Below are positions 15,091-23,467 of a stretch of 43,228 nucleotides of DNA, piece by piece. Position numbers and translations under genes: made by a program. The stretch is from Bacilli bacterium. Lineage in GTDB: Bacteria > Bacillota_I > Bacilli_A > RF39 > UBA660. A model generated the notes under the pieces. That model did no database searches. It had not been told where the DNA came from and saw only the letters and a list, made by a program, of their open reading frames with translations. The stretch covers positions 1 to 43,228 of the forward strand of contig JAFWGF010000004.1 of assembly GCA_017512495.1 (NCBI GenBank), written 5' to 3'. Positions within the stretch are counted from its first letter, which is position 1; every line of letters begins with the position of its first letter.

Positions 15091-16434
15091 ATGATGAAAG
15101 ATAAAAAGACATTGACATATATAACTATAATTGTCGTATTAGTTATAATGCTTGGAGTAATGTGGTTTATAATTATTAGTGATGATAATAAAAGTAATAA
15201 TAATAATAACACTCTACCCAGAATGAATAATAACTCTCAAGCTACATACTCTGGTGTTAAAGAAATAACTAGTAATGAAGATATAACATCAGGAGAATAT
15301 AAATCATCAACTGCTGATGAAAATACCATTTTAGTAACAGGAAATATTAAATCTACTCTCTCAAATATAACTGTAAATAAAACGGGTGATTCAGCTGGAG
15401 GAGACAATACTAGTTTTTATGGTACTAATTCAGCTATATTAGCAAAATCAGGAGCCAATTTAACTATTAAGAATGCAACAATTACTACTGATGCTACAGG
15501 GGCAAATGGCGTGTTTAGTTATGGAGGCTCTGCTACAACAAATAATTCTTCAGGAGATGGCACAACAATTAATATTTCAAATTCTACAATAACTACAAGT
15601 AAGGATAATTCAGGTGGTATTATGACAACTGGTGGAGGTACTATGAATGCTACTAATTTAACAATTAATACCGCTGGAACTTCATCAGCAGCAATTCGTT
15701 CAGATAGAGGTGGCGGAACAGTAACAGTCAATAAAGGAACTTATAAAACAACAGGTAAAGGTTCACCAACTATTTATTCTACTGCTGATATAACAGTAAA
15801 AAATGCCAAATTAATTGCTACTGCATCAGAGGGAGTAGTAATTGAAGGTAAAAATAGCGTTACTTTAGAAGATGTAGAATTAACAGATACTAATAATACT
15901 CTAAATGGACAATCTACTACATATAAAAATATCTTTATATATCAGTCTATGTCTGGTGATGCTGATACAGGAACAGCAGAGTTTTCATCAAAAAATTCTA
16001 CTATTGTTACTAATAAAGGGGATACTATATATGTAACTAATACTAAAGCAAATATTACTTTAGAAAATAATAAGTTTACTAATAAAGATACAACAGGAAA
16101 TTTCTTAAGAATTCAGAAAGATTCATGGGGGAATTCTGGTTCTAATGGTGGAGATTTTAGTTTAAAATTAATTAATCAAAAAGTAAGCGGTAATATAGTT
16201 GTTGATTCTATCTCAAAACTTACTATGGAATTGACAAAATCATCAAGTTATGAAGGTACTATTAATAATAGTAATGAAGCTAAAGAAATTAAATTGATTT
16301 TAGATAGTAATTCTAAGATTAAATTAACTGGTGATTCATATGTTTCAGAACTTGAAGATGCCGATAATACTTATTCAAATATTGATTTAAATGGTTATAA
16401 ATTATATGTAGGAGGTAAAGAATTTAGTAAATAA
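15091..16434 (+). CDS. Membrane-anchored right-handed beta-helix surface protein (Cthe_2159-like carbohydrate-binding type)
   Basis: An N-terminal TM anchor (about 8-30), an Asn-rich linker, then about 360 residues of short repetitive strands rich in Thr, Ser, Asn, Gly (LTIKNATITTD, TINISNSTITTSKDNSGGIMTTGGG, ITVKNAKLIATASEGVVIEG). This is the pattern of a parallel beta-helix and matches the carbohydrate-binding Cthe_2159-type proteins of Bacillota, which bind acidic polysaccharide. A second ATG at 15094 sits at better spacing from aaaggag and may be the true start. Its position after a two-component system and the shared operator suggest that it is a regulated surface protein. Confidence 0.8.
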   Translation: MMKDKKTLTYITIIVVLVIMLGVMWFIIISDDNKSNNNNNTLPRMNNNSQATYSGVKEITSNEDITSGEYKSSTADENTILVTGNIKSTLSNITVNKTGDSAGGDNTSFYGTNSAILAKSGANLTIKNATITTDATGANGVFSYGGSATTNNSSGDGTTINISNSTITTSKDNSGGIMTTGGGTMNATNLTINTAGTSSAAIRSDRGGGTVTVNKGTYKTTGKGSPTIYSTADITVKNAKLIATASEGVVIEGKNSVTLEDVELTDTNNTLNGQSTTYKNIFIYQSMSGDADTGTAEFSSKNSTIVTNKGDTIYVTNTKANITLENNKFTNKDTTGNFLRIQKDSWGNSGSNGGDFSLKLINQKVSGNIVVDSISKLTMELTKSSSYEGTINNSNEAKEIKLILDSNSKIKLTGDSYVSELEDADNTYSNIDLNGYKLYVGGKEFSK

Positions 16435-16436
16435 AA

Positions 16437-16465
16437 GAAAAGACTAGAGATTTCTAGTCTTTTTG
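16437..16465. terminator. Intrinsic terminator, CTAG family
   Basis: AAAAGACTAGA - gatt - TCTAGTCTTTT, with A- and T-tracts on both sides so it could work in both directions. Confidence 0.88.
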
Positions 16466-16475
16466 TTATCATTAA

Positions 16476-16486
16476 TATGTTATAAT
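16476..16486 (+). promoter_or_regulatory. Extended -10 promoter for the CDF transporter
   Basis: TATGTTATAAT; predicted leader about 10 nt (ATG at 16503). Confidence 0.65.
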
Positions 16487-16502
16487 AAGTTAGAGGTGTA
16501 AC

Positions 16503-17615
16503 ATGAAAGATTACAGAGAAAAAGTTGTTATTAAGACGAGTATTATTAGTATAATATCAAACATTGTTTTAGCTGGTTTTAAAGCTTTTGTAGGATTATT
16601 AGCTAATTCTATTGCAATCATATCTGATGCCGTTAATAATTTGAGTGATGCATTATCAAGTATTATCACAATAGTTGGTACTAAATTAGCAGGAAAAGCT
16701 CCAGATAAAAAACATCCATATGGTTATGGAAGAATAGAGTATATGACTTCTCTTATTGTTTCTGGAATAGTTTTATATGCGGGTATTACTGCTTTTGTAG
16801 AATCAGTTAAGAAGATTATTCATCCAGAAGTAGCAGACTACAGTACAATAACATTAGTTATCTTAATTGCTGGTATTATTGTTAAATTTATTTTAGGAAT
16901 ATATGTTAAGAAGAAAGGTAAAGAAGTTAATTCTGATTCTTTAGTAGCCAGTGGATCAGATGCATTTAATGATGCAATACTTTCTATTTCTGTACTTGCT
17001 TCAGCCATTATTTATATGTTATTTAAGATTAGTTTAGAAGCTTATGTAGGTGTCTTATTATCTATATTTATTATTAAGGCCGGATTAGAATTAATAAAAG
17101 AATCAGTTGATAATATGCTTGGAGTTAGAATAGAAAGTTCTTTAGCTAAAGCTATTAAGAGAGATATTACAAAAGAACCAGATATTCAAGGAGCTTATGA
17201 TTTAATATTACATGATTATGGACCTGATAGATATTCGGGATCAGTACATATTGAAATTTCTGATACATTGACAGTTTCAGATATCGATAGATTATCTAGA
17301 AAAATAACTAAGATGATTGCAGAAAAATATGGAGTAATGTTACATACAATAGGAGTTTACTCAGTTAATACAAAAGATAAGAATGTAATAAATGCTAAAA
17401 AAGAAATTACAAAAATAGTCTTTGCCCATAAAGGTATATTACAAATGCATGGATTTTATATTGATTTTAAAGAAAAATTTATTAGTTTTGATATAATTAT
17501 AGACTTTAAAGTTAAGAATAGAGAAGAAGTGTATAGAGAAATATATGATGAAATTCAAAATAAATATAATGGTTATAAAATTAATATTACACTTGATATA
17601 GATATGAGTGATTAG
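16503..17615 (+). CDS. Cation diffusion facilitator (CDF) family metal transporter
   Basis: A 370-residue protein with six predicted TM helices. The metal-site residues are visible in TM2 (ISDAVNNLSDAL) and TM5 (GSDAFNDAI), with the CDF signature HPYGYGRIEYM in between. The cytoplasmic end is longer than usual and appears to hold two ferredoxin-like domains (SVHIEISDTLTVSDIDRLSRKI, then FISFDIIIDFKVKNREEVYREI). The family exports Zn2+, Mn2+, Fe2+ or Co2+; the DxxxD motif pattern does not settle which. It is followed 9 nt later by the flavodoxin lipoprotein. Confidence 0.93.
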   Translation: MKDYREKVVIKTSIISIISNIVLAGFKAFVGLLANSIAIISDAVNNLSDALSSIITIVGTKLAGKAPDKKHPYGYGRIEYMTSLIVSGIVLYAGITAFVESVKKIIHPEVADYSTITLVILIAGIIVKFILGIYVKKKGKEVNSDSLVASGSDAFNDAILSISVLASAIIYMLFKISLEAYVGVLLSIFIIKAGLELIKESVDNMLGVRIESSLAKAIKRDITKEPDIQGAYDLILHDYGPDRYSGSVHIEISDTLTVSDIDRLSRKITKMIAEKYGVMLHTIGVYSVNTKDKNVINAKKEITKIVFAHKGILQMHGFYIDFKEKFISFDIIIDFKVKNREEVYREIYDEIQNKYNGYKINITLDIDMSD

Positions 17616-17624
17616 GAGGATTAT

Positions 17625-18557
17625 ATGAAAAAAATTGTTGTAAGTATATTGGTATTATCACTTATAATTACCGGTTGTATTAATAAAAAAGAAGTAAAGG
17701 AAACTAAGAAAGAAGAAGTTAACTCAAATAATAATTCGGTAGTTATATATTTTTCTGCTACTGGAACAACTGAAAAGATAGCTAAGAGAATAGCTAAACA
17801 AGCAAATAGTGGTATTATTGAAATTGTTCCTAAGGATAAATATGAAGATAAAGATTTAGATTATAATAGTGATTGTCGAGCTAATAGAGAACAAAATGAT
17901 TCTAAAGCAAGACCTGAAATTAAGAATAAAATTGATATTAGTAATTATGATGTTATCTATTTAGGATATCCTATTTGGTGGGGTACCAATCCTAAAATTA
18001 TCTTAACACTACTAGATACATATGATTTTACTGATAAAGTAATATTTCCATTTTGTACATCAGGTAGTACTGATATAACTGGAAGTATAAGTGATTTAAG
18101 GAAATATAATTCAAAATTAAATATTAAAGATGGAAAAAGATTTGCTTCTAATTCTAGTGAACATGAAATTATAGATTTTGTAGATAGAAGTAAAATAGAA
18201 ATGAATTCTCTAGATAAGGAGACCAGTAAAATGAAAGTAACGATTGATGACAAAGAATATACTATAAATTTAGAAGACAGTGCTGCTGCTAAAAAGTTAA
18301 TTGAATTAGCTCCATTTGAGACAAAGATGGATGAATTAAACGGAAATGAAAAATATGTTTATTTATCTGATAGTTTTCCAGTTGATTCATATAAACCAGA
18401 ACATATTGAACAGGGAGATGTAATGTTATTTGATAATAGTTGTTTAGTTATATTTTATAAGTCATTTGATACATCATATAGTTATACTAAGATAGGTCAT
18501 ATAGATAATTTACCAGACTTAGGTAATAATAGTGTAGATGTTAAATTTGGAAAGTGA
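17625..18557 (+). CDS. Lipoprotein with flavodoxin domain fused to cyclophilin-like domain
   Basis: The signal peptide with lipobox LIITGC (Cys18) predicts a membrane-anchored extracytoplasmic lipoprotein. Residues 38-190 are a flavodoxin domain with FMN phosphate loop FSATGTTEKIAKRI, GYPIWWGTNP and FCTSGSTDITGS. Residues 200-310 match the cyclophilin-like domain (MKVTIDDKEYTINLEDS, then LNGNEKYVYLSDSF, GDVMLFDNSCLVIFYKSF, YTKIGHID). This fusion is a known architecture in gut Bacillota. It probably handles electron transfer outside the membrane; the partner is unknown. Shine-Dalgarno aggagg, 9 nt after the CDF gene. Confidence 0.9.
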   Translation: MKKIVVSILVLSLIITGCINKKEVKETKKEEVNSNNNSVVIYFSATGTTEKIAKRIAKQANSGIIEIVPKDKYEDKDLDYNSDCRANREQNDSKARPEIKNKIDISNYDVIYLGYPIWWGTNPKIILTLLDTYDFTDKVIFPFCTSGSTDITGSISDLRKYNSKLNIKDGKRFASNSSEHEIIDFVDRSKIEMNSLDKETSKMKVTIDDKEYTINLEDSAAAKKLIELAPFETKMDELNGNEKYVYLSDSFPVDSYKPEHIEQGDVMLFDNSCLVIFYKSFDTSYSYTKIGHIDNLPDLGNNSVDVKFGK

Positions 18558-18558
18558 G

Positions 18559-18601
18559 ATACGTAATAACTCTTGTTTATAATACGTATATAGTATATAA
18601 T
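18559..18601 (+). promoter_or_regulatory. Promoter with flanking inverted repeat, upstream of the zinc-ribbon gene
   Basis: TTGTTT (18573), 17-bp spacer, TATAAT (18596-18601). An inverted repeat ATACGTA (18559-18565) and TACGTAT (18583-18589) surrounds the -35, a geometry that would fit a repressor site. Confidence 0.55.
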
Positions 18602-18623
18602 TTTTATATTAGGATGTGATGAT

Positions 18624-19178
18624 ATGAATAATAATGAAAGTCAAAATAATTCTATTACTACTACTGAAACCGGAATACAAAATATAGAAGCACAAAATAC
18701 AAATGTTCAAGCAACTGAGCAAACATCTGTAACAAATGAGACTTCGATTAATAGTATAAAATGTCCTAATTGTGGTGGAGAAAATATTCCTGGTTCTCAT
18801 TATTGTGTAAAATGTGGAAATCCATTAGTTCCAGGAGCTGTTAATGATGAAGAAGAAAATAGTGAAGAGAAAATTGGTAATATCTTAGGAATAATTTCCT
18901 TAGTATTATACTTTGGTGGACCAATATTAGGGACTATTATTTCATCATTATTACCAGAAAGTTTGCGAGTGTATTTTTCATCAGTTGAAGGTATGTCTAA
19001 TCTTGCAGCCCTTATAATTATGATTGTCGGTAGAGTAAAATATCCATCTAACAAACTTTTAAAAACAGTTATGTGGATTATGATTTATATGTATGCTATA
19101 GGAATAATACTATTTATATTATTTATAATTTGGTGTACTGTTACATGCAGTAGTTATGATACTAGTGGGTGTGGCTAA
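18624..19178 (+). CDS. Zinc-ribbon membrane protein
   Basis: The N-terminal 45 residues are disordered (N, T, Q, E). A zinc ribbon follows, CPNCGG then CVKCGNPL (two CxxC pairs 14 residues apart), and then about three transmembrane helices in residues 85-175. The C-terminus has a small Cys cluster (WCTVTCSSYDTSGCG). Such zinc-ribbon membrane proteins are common in Bacillota and lack a defined function. The stop codon overlaps the start of the next gene (TAATG), so the two are coupled. Confidence 0.82.
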   Translation: MNNNESQNNSITTTETGIQNIEAQNTNVQATEQTSVTNETSINSIKCPNCGGENIPGSHYCVKCGNPLVPGAVNDEEENSEEKIGNILGIISLVLYFGGPILGTIISSLLPESLRVYFSSVEGMSNLAALIIMIVGRVKYPSNKLLKTVMWIMIYMYAIGIILFILFIIWCTVTCSSYDTSGCG

Positions 19179-19867
19179 TGGTAATTAATAAAATTAAATT
19201 TCCATTATATGGAATTATAATTGTATTAGCAGTCTTTATTGGAATGTGGTATATATATCGTAATTTAGAGAAAGAAAAATGTAAGAGAAATGAAATATAT
19301 TTATATTTTATAATGTATATACCATTTGCTTTTATATTTGGGAAAATATACACTGTTTTTGCATATGGTGAAAGTGATTTCTTAACTGCTGGTTTATCTG
19401 CTTATGGTGGTTTAATTGGTGTTATAATCGCAGCTATTATATATGAAAAAATAGTACCTAATAAAGGGAAAGTAATTAAATATACGGTTTTATCTTTGCC
19501 ATTAGTTTATGGAATTACAAAGATTGCTTGTGCTATTACTGGATGCTGTAGTGGAATACCTTATAGCGGATTATTTAAAGTTAAATATCCACAGGCTATG
19601 AATATATGGCAATTTCCAGTACAAATAACTGAAACTATAGTCTTTTTATTAATATTTTTAATATGTAGAACACTAAGCAAGAATAAAAATATAAATTATA
19701 TTGTTCTTAGTTTAGTAGCTATCTTTAAATTTTTACTAGATTTTTTAAGATATGATCATTTAAAAATCCTAATAACTAAAAATCAAATTTTTAGTATTAT
19801 ACTTCTATTAGTAGTTATTATAATGTACATAATTAATAAAAATAAAGATCTTAAAAATAAATGTTAG
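19178..19867 (+). CDS. Lgt-like protein (prolipoprotein diacylglyceryl transferase family, divergent)
   Basis: A polytopic membrane protein of 229 residues with Lgt-family landmarks: LSAYGGLIGVIIA (the YGG motif), ITKIACAITGCCSGIPYSG in place of GRIGNFxNGELYG, FPVQITET (family P-x-QLxES/T) and FLRYDHLK near the C-terminus. The arginine and asparagine of the canonical central motif are replaced, so it is probably one of the CC-containing Lgt-like paralogs rather than the housekeeping enzyme. ATG 19178 is used because it gives TAATG coupling with the previous gene. Its TAG stop overlaps the terminator stem. Confidence 0.75.
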   Translation: MVINKIKFPLYGIIIVLAVFIGMWYIYRNLEKEKCKRNEIYLYFIMYIPFAFIFGKIYTVFAYGESDFLTAGLSAYGGLIGVIIAAIIYEKIVPNKGKVIKYTVLSLPLVYGITKIACAITGCCSGIPYSGLFKVKYPQAMNIWQFPVQITETIVFLLIFLICRTLSKNKNINYIVLSLVAIFKFLLDFLRYDHLKILITKNQIFSIILLLVVIIMYIINKNKDLKNKC

Positions 19868-19890
19868 ATTGAGTAAAAACTCAATCTTTT
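19866..19890 (+). terminator. Intrinsic terminator
   Basis: AGATTGAGT - aaaa - ACTCAATCT, 9 bp, then TTTT. The stop TAG (19865-19867) overlaps it by two bases. Confidence 0.88.
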
Positions 19891-19901
19891 TATGTTATAA
19901 T
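19891..19901 (+). promoter_or_regulatory. Extended -10 promoter for the DUF6056 gene
   Basis: TATGTTATAAT; aggaggg follows at 19907, at the predicted transcript start. Confidence 0.65.
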
Positions 19902-19919
19902 ATTATAGGAGGGATAGAT

Positions 19920-21398
19920 ATGAAAAAGAAAAAAAGAAAATTAAATAACAATAAAATAATATATATAATATTCTTTATTTTTTTTCTAACAATCTTCTTC
20001 TTAAGCCCAATATCTGGAGATGATTGGAGTAATTATTTAGAAGGAAGTATAGGTTTCTCTCATATGATAGGTCAAGCAATTGGAATGTATTTCTCTTGGG
20101 AGGGAAGACTTGTCAGTAGATTATTAATTAATATACTGACTTATAATAAATGGTTATGGAATATAATAAACTCTATAGTAATAATCGGAATAGTTTACTA
20201 TATTAATAAAATAGTTAAATTTAAAAATAAAAGTTCAATGATAGTATTAACATTTTTACTAATATTATTTATGAATGTATTTACTTTTTCTCAAGTAATT
20301 ACCTGGATTGCGGGTAATATAACATATTTATTTGTAATACCTTTATTATTAATATATATGTATATAATATATTATGATAAAGATACTTCATTAAAAATGA
20401 CTATACTTTTAATATTTTTAAATATAATTATTCCAATGTTTATAGAGCATATGGCAATTATATTAATAGTATTGAATATATATTTTATTATTAAAGATTA
20501 TTATATTAATAAAAGAATAAATAAGAAATTATTAGCGTATTTATTAATATCAATAATTAGTTTTATGACAATGTATTTTTCACCAGGAAATAGAATAAGA
20601 AGTGGAATGGAAAACTTAGAGTTTAATAAATTATCATTAATTGGAAAAATAGTTTACAATATACCTAATTTGATATTATATACTTATAGAATTAATTATT
20701 TCTTAATACCACTATTAATACTAGGAAATTACTATATAATTAAAAAGTGTATTAAAAATAAACTCCTAAGAATTATTCTATATATATTAGAAATAATATC
20801 ATTAGTCCCAACAATACTATACTTATTAGAAAGTTTTGGTATAATCACAACAAATATAAATCAAAATAATATATTAATAATAATTTATTACTTTGTATTA
20901 ACAATAATAAATTTCATATTACTTATTAAGTATTATCAAAAAAAGAAAAAAGAATTACCTATTATATTCTATGTAGGTGGAATCCTTTCTAATTTAATTA
21001 TGTTAATGTCACCTACATGGGGATATAGAACTAGTTTTAGTACATATTTATTCTTATCAATTTGTTACCTAATAATAATTGATGAAAATATTAAGATAAA
21101 TAATTTGAAAAATATAGTGATAAACTTAATGGCAGTAACAGGAATAATATTTTATTTGATTTTCTATATTAGTATTAATAAAGCATATCAAGATAATAAA
21201 AAGATAATTACTGAAGCAAATAATAATAAATCAAATAGAATAGAATTAATTGCTTATCCTGGATTTGCTCCATGCAATATTAATCCAACAGACGAGTATC
21301 ATTTAAAAAAGTTTAAAGAGTATTATAAAATTGCAGATGATGTAGAAATAGTAATAGTAAATAAGAATTGGAGATATATAATTTTTTATAAAAAATAA
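19920..21398 (+). CDS. DUF6056-like polytopic membrane protein
   Basis: A 492-residue protein with about 11-12 transmembrane helices. After TM1 it has SPISGDDWSNYLEGS and later FSWEGRLVSRLL, then YFSPGNRIR and WGYRTSFSTYLF, which is the motif series of DUF6056 proteins (GT-C glycosyltransferase-like membrane proteins of cell-surface polysaccharide loci). Start ATG 19920 is chosen because it follows aggaggg; in-frame codons further upstream lie in the promoter. No partner glycosyltransferase is adjacent, so the substrate is open. Confidence 0.8.
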   Translation: MKKKKRKLNNNKIIYIIFFIFFLTIFFLSPISGDDWSNYLEGSIGFSHMIGQAIGMYFSWEGRLVSRLLINILTYNKWLWNIINSIVIIGIVYYINKIVKFKNKSSMIVLTFLLILFMNVFTFSQVITWIAGNITYLFVIPLLLIYMYIIYYDKDTSLKMTILLIFLNIIIPMFIEHMAIILIVLNIYFIIKDYYINKRINKKLLAYLLISIISFMTMYFSPGNRIRSGMENLEFNKLSLIGKIVYNIPNLILYTYRINYFLIPLLILGNYYIIKKCIKNKLLRIILYILEIISLVPTILYLLESFGIITTNINQNNILIIIYYFVLTIINFILLIKYYQKKKKELPIIFYVGGILSNLIMLMSPTWGYRTSFSTYLFLSICYLIIIDENIKINNLKNIVINLMAVTGIIFYLIFYISINKAYQDNKKIITEANNNKSNRIELIAYPGFAPCNINPTDEYHLKKFKEYYKIADDVEIVIVNKNWRYIIFYKK

Positions 21399-21399
21399 A

Positions 21400-21420
21400 G
21401 GCTAGAGAAATCTAGTCTTT
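21400..21420 (+). terminator. Intrinsic terminator, CTAG family
   Basis: GGCTAGA - GAAA - TCTAGTC then TTT; stem-loop identical to 12519-12536. Confidence 0.82.
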
Positions 21421-21422
21421 TA

Positions 21423-21433
21423 TATGATATAAT
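21423..21433 (+). promoter_or_regulatory. Extended -10 promoter
   Basis: TATGATATAAT three bases after the terminator; leader about 11 nt. Confidence 0.65.
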
Positions 21434-21450
21434 TATTATGGAGTGATACT

Positions 21451-21969
21451 ATGAGCTATGTAATTGAAGATTTAAGAACTGATAATGCTGAGGATTATGC
21501 AAAAGTTAATATATTAGCTTGGAGGCAATCATATAAGGGAATTGTAAACGATGACTTTTTAGATTTGCTCAATACTGAAAATAAGTATAAAGAAACAGTT
21601 GAAAAATTAATTCGAAATTTAAATGAAGATCGAAATAAAGCATTTATTTTAAGAGTTGATGAAAAACCTGTTGGTATATTAAGAGTTAGAAAGTCACAGT
21701 TTGAAGATTATCCTGACTATGGTCAACTTGGTGCTATATATTTGTTAGATGAAGTTAAAGGTAAAGGTTATGGAAGAATATTATTTAATAAGGCAGTAGA
21801 AGTATTAAAAGATTGGGGATATACCAAAATGATTAATGGTTGTTTTGAAGGGAATCCATCTAATGAGTTTTATAAAAGAATGGGTGGTAAGTTTGTAGGT
21901 ACTACTATGTTAACGTTACAAAATGGGCAAGAACTGGTTGAAAATTTATATTGTTATGATGAAATATAA
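21451..21969 (+). CDS. GNAT family N-acetyltransferase
   Basis: A 172-residue single GNAT domain: LRTDNAEDYAKVNILAWRQSYKGIVNDDFLD is the typical N-terminal substrate-side motif of RimI-like small-molecule acetyltransferases. LGAIYLLDEVKGKGYGRILFNKAVEVLKDWG is the acetyl-CoA binding core, and NPSNEFYKRMGGKFVG closes the fold. The substrate is unknown. It leads a four-gene run (21451-22946) with spacers of 12, 22 and 4 nt. Confidence 0.92.
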   Translation: MSYVIEDLRTDNAEDYAKVNILAWRQSYKGIVNDDFLDLLNTENKYKETVEKLIRNLNEDRNKAFILRVDEKPVGILRVRKSQFEDYPDYGQLGAIYLLDEVKGKGYGRILFNKAVEVLKDWGYTKMINGCFEGNPSNEFYKRMGGKFVGTTMLTLQNGQELVENLYCYDEI

Positions 21970-21981
21970 TAGGAGGATATC

Positions 21982-22419
21982 ATGAATAAATTATTTATAT
22001 ATTATAGTTTAACTAATAATGGAGATGTAGTTGCAGATTTCTTAAAAGAAAAAGGATATGAAATTAGAAAAGTTATTCCTAAAAACAAATATCCGAAAAA
22101 CAGATTTTTACAAATAATGATTGGTGGATATAAAGCATCATTTAATAAGAAGGATAAATTATTAGATTTTGATACTGATATTAATAATTATGAAAAGGTT
22201 GTAATAGGATCTCCTATCTGGAATGATAGATTAAGTGCACCTATTAATACTGTAATTAATCTTCTAAATACAAAGAACATATCTTTTGTCTTATATAGTG
22301 CAAGTGGTAAAGCAGAGCATGCATTAGAGAAGATTAAAAGTTTATACGAAGTAGATGCTATTGTATTAAAGGAACCAAAAAAACATAAAGAAGAATTAGA
22401 AAAATTAAAAGACATGTAA
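21982..22419 (+). CDS. Flavodoxin family protein
   Basis: A 145-residue cytoplasmic protein with a flavodoxin-like core. The first strand and loop FIYYSLTNNGDVVADFLKE is a variant FMN phosphate loop; VVIGSPIWNDRLSAPINTVI and SFVLYSASGKAEHALEKI correspond to the isoalloxazine-binding loops. It is shorter than standard flavodoxins. Likely a redox carrier; partner unknown. Shine-Dalgarno aggagg. Confidence 0.85.
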   Translation: MNKLFIYYSLTNNGDVVADFLKEKGYEIRKVIPKNKYPKNRFLQIMIGGYKASFNKKDKLLDFDTDINNYEKVVIGSPIWNDRLSAPINTVINLLNTKNISFVLYSASGKAEHALEKIKSLYEVDAIVLKEPKKHKEELEKLKDM

Positions 22420-22441
22420 TATAAGTATTAGGAGTGATAGT

Positions 22442-22732
22442 ATGGCTTCGACAAAGGATTATCGAGATTTTATAATTGAACAATTAAATATAATGGATAA
22501 CATTATTTGTAAGCCAATGATGGGTGAGTATCTATTGTATTACAATGGAATACTATTTGGAGGAATCTATGATGATAGATTACTTGTTAAGAAGGTAGAA
22601 AGTAATAAGAAGTATAATATGCAAGAAGCAATTCCATATAAAAATGGTAATCCAATGTATTTAGTAGATGACGTAGATAATCAAGAAATATTAAGAGAAA
22701 TAGTATTAAATACTTGTAACGATTTGAGGTGA
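22442..22732 (+). CDS. TfoX N-terminal-domain protein
   Basis: The 96 residues match the TfoX/Sxy N-terminal domain: DFIIEQLN, CKPMMGEYLLYYNGILFGGIYDDRLLVKK and PYKNGNPMYLVDDVDNQEIL. In gammaproteobacteria full-length TfoX controls competence with CRP. This stand-alone form, widespread in Bacillota, lacks the C-terminal domain and has no proven role. It is followed after only 4 nt by the 69-residue gene. Confidence 0.9.
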   Translation: MASTKDYRDFIIEQLNIMDNIICKPMMGEYLLYYNGILFGGIYDDRLLVKKVESNKKYNMQEAIPYKNGNPMYLVDDVDNQEILREIVLNTCNDLR

Positions 22733-22736
22733 TAAA

Positions 22737-22946
22737 ATGAGTAAGTATAAACCACTATGGGAATATGTAAAAAAGAATAATAAAGATGAATACAAATTGT
22801 CATTTGATGAAGTAAAGAAAATTACAGGATTTGAATTTGACCATGCATTTTTGACTTTTAAGAAGGAATTAGCAGATTATGGATATGAATTTAAGAAATT
22901 ATCATTAAAAGAAAAATGGGTCCAAATTGTTAAACAGCACAAATAG
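22737..22946 (+). CDS. Small hypothetical protein, 69 residues, partner of TfoX-N
   Basis: Reads MSKYKPLWEYVKKNN, then LSFDEVKKITGFEFDHAFLTFKKEL and a basic tail. The pattern (PLW..., SFDEV-x-x-ITG, hydrophobic helix) resembles small DUF7662-type domains with a helical core, but I am not sure of the family. Shine-Dalgarno gaggtgat lies within the end of the previous gene, so the two are translationally coupled. No clear terminator follows. Confidence 0.75.
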   Translation: MSKYKPLWEYVKKNNKDEYKLSFDEVKKITGFEFDHAFLTFKKELADYGYEFKKLSLKEKWVQIVKQHK

Positions 22947-22987
22947 AATTGTTTTTCAAGACTTGTAATAATTTCGATATAGTTATA

Positions 22988-22993
22988 TATAAT
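22988..22993 (+). promoter_or_regulatory. -10 element for the DUF3795-HAM1 pair
   Basis: TATAAT; a TTGTAA at 22963-22968 gives a 19-bp spacer, longer than ideal. Confidence 0.45.
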
Positions 22994-23009
22994 ATTTGGA
23001 GGTAGAAAT

Positions 23010-23462
23010 ATGAAAGCAATTTGTGGAGCTAATTGTGATGAATGTCAAATATTTAAAAATAATAAGTGTAGAGGATGTATTGCAACAAACGGATGTCCAT
23101 TTGGTAAAAAGTGTTGGATTGCTAAATATATTGAATTAGGTGGAATTGAGGAGTTTGAAAAACAAAAAAAACTATTAATAAAAGAAATTAATTCTTTATG
23201 TATTGAGGGAATGCCAAAAATACAAGAATTATACCCATTAAATGGATCTTTTATAAATTTAGAATATAAATTACCTAACGGAGAAAAAATAAGTTTTTTA
23301 AATGATGATGAAGCTTATCTTGGTAATCAAGTAGAGTGTGAATTTAATGATGAAGAAATAAGAAAATGTTTTGGTATAGCAGTAAATATGAACTTTATTT
23401 TAATAAGTGAATATGAAGAAGATGGAAAAAATCCTGAGATTTTACTATATAAAAAGAGGTGA
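23010..23462 (+). CDS. DUF3795 cysteine-rich protein
   Basis: The N-terminal 40 residues carry the DUF3795 cysteine series CGANCDECQIF, KCRGCIATNGCPFGKKCWIAKYI (eight cysteines), probably a metal or Fe-S site. The C-terminal 100 residues have mixed alpha/beta composition (KISFLNDDEAYLGNQVECEF). Function unknown for the family. Shine-Dalgarno ggagg. The stop TGA is part of the aggtga Shine-Dalgarno of the HAM1-family gene downstream. Confidence 0.85.
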   Translation: MKAICGANCDECQIFKNNKCRGCIATNGCPFGKKCWIAKYIELGGIEEFEKQKKLLIKEINSLCIEGMPKIQELYPLNGSFINLEYKLPNGEKISFLNDDEAYLGNQVECEFNDEEIRKCFGIAVNMNFILISEYEEDGKNPEILLYKKR

Positions 23463-23467
23463 TAAGT

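Noticed and set aside
14739-15212. Minus-strand leucine-rich frames opposite the N/Q-rich surface protein
   Set aside because: These are the complement of Asn/Gln-rich codons; no start signals, and they oppose a clear operon.
19869-19919. N-terminal extension of the DUF6056 protein
   Set aside because: The extension runs through the terminator and the extended -10; ATG 19920 follows aggaggg.
22442-22946. Natural-competence locus suggested by the TfoX domain
   Set aside because: Only the N-terminal TfoX domain is present, without com genes nearby; stand-alone TfoX-N proteins are common in Bacillota with no proven competence role.
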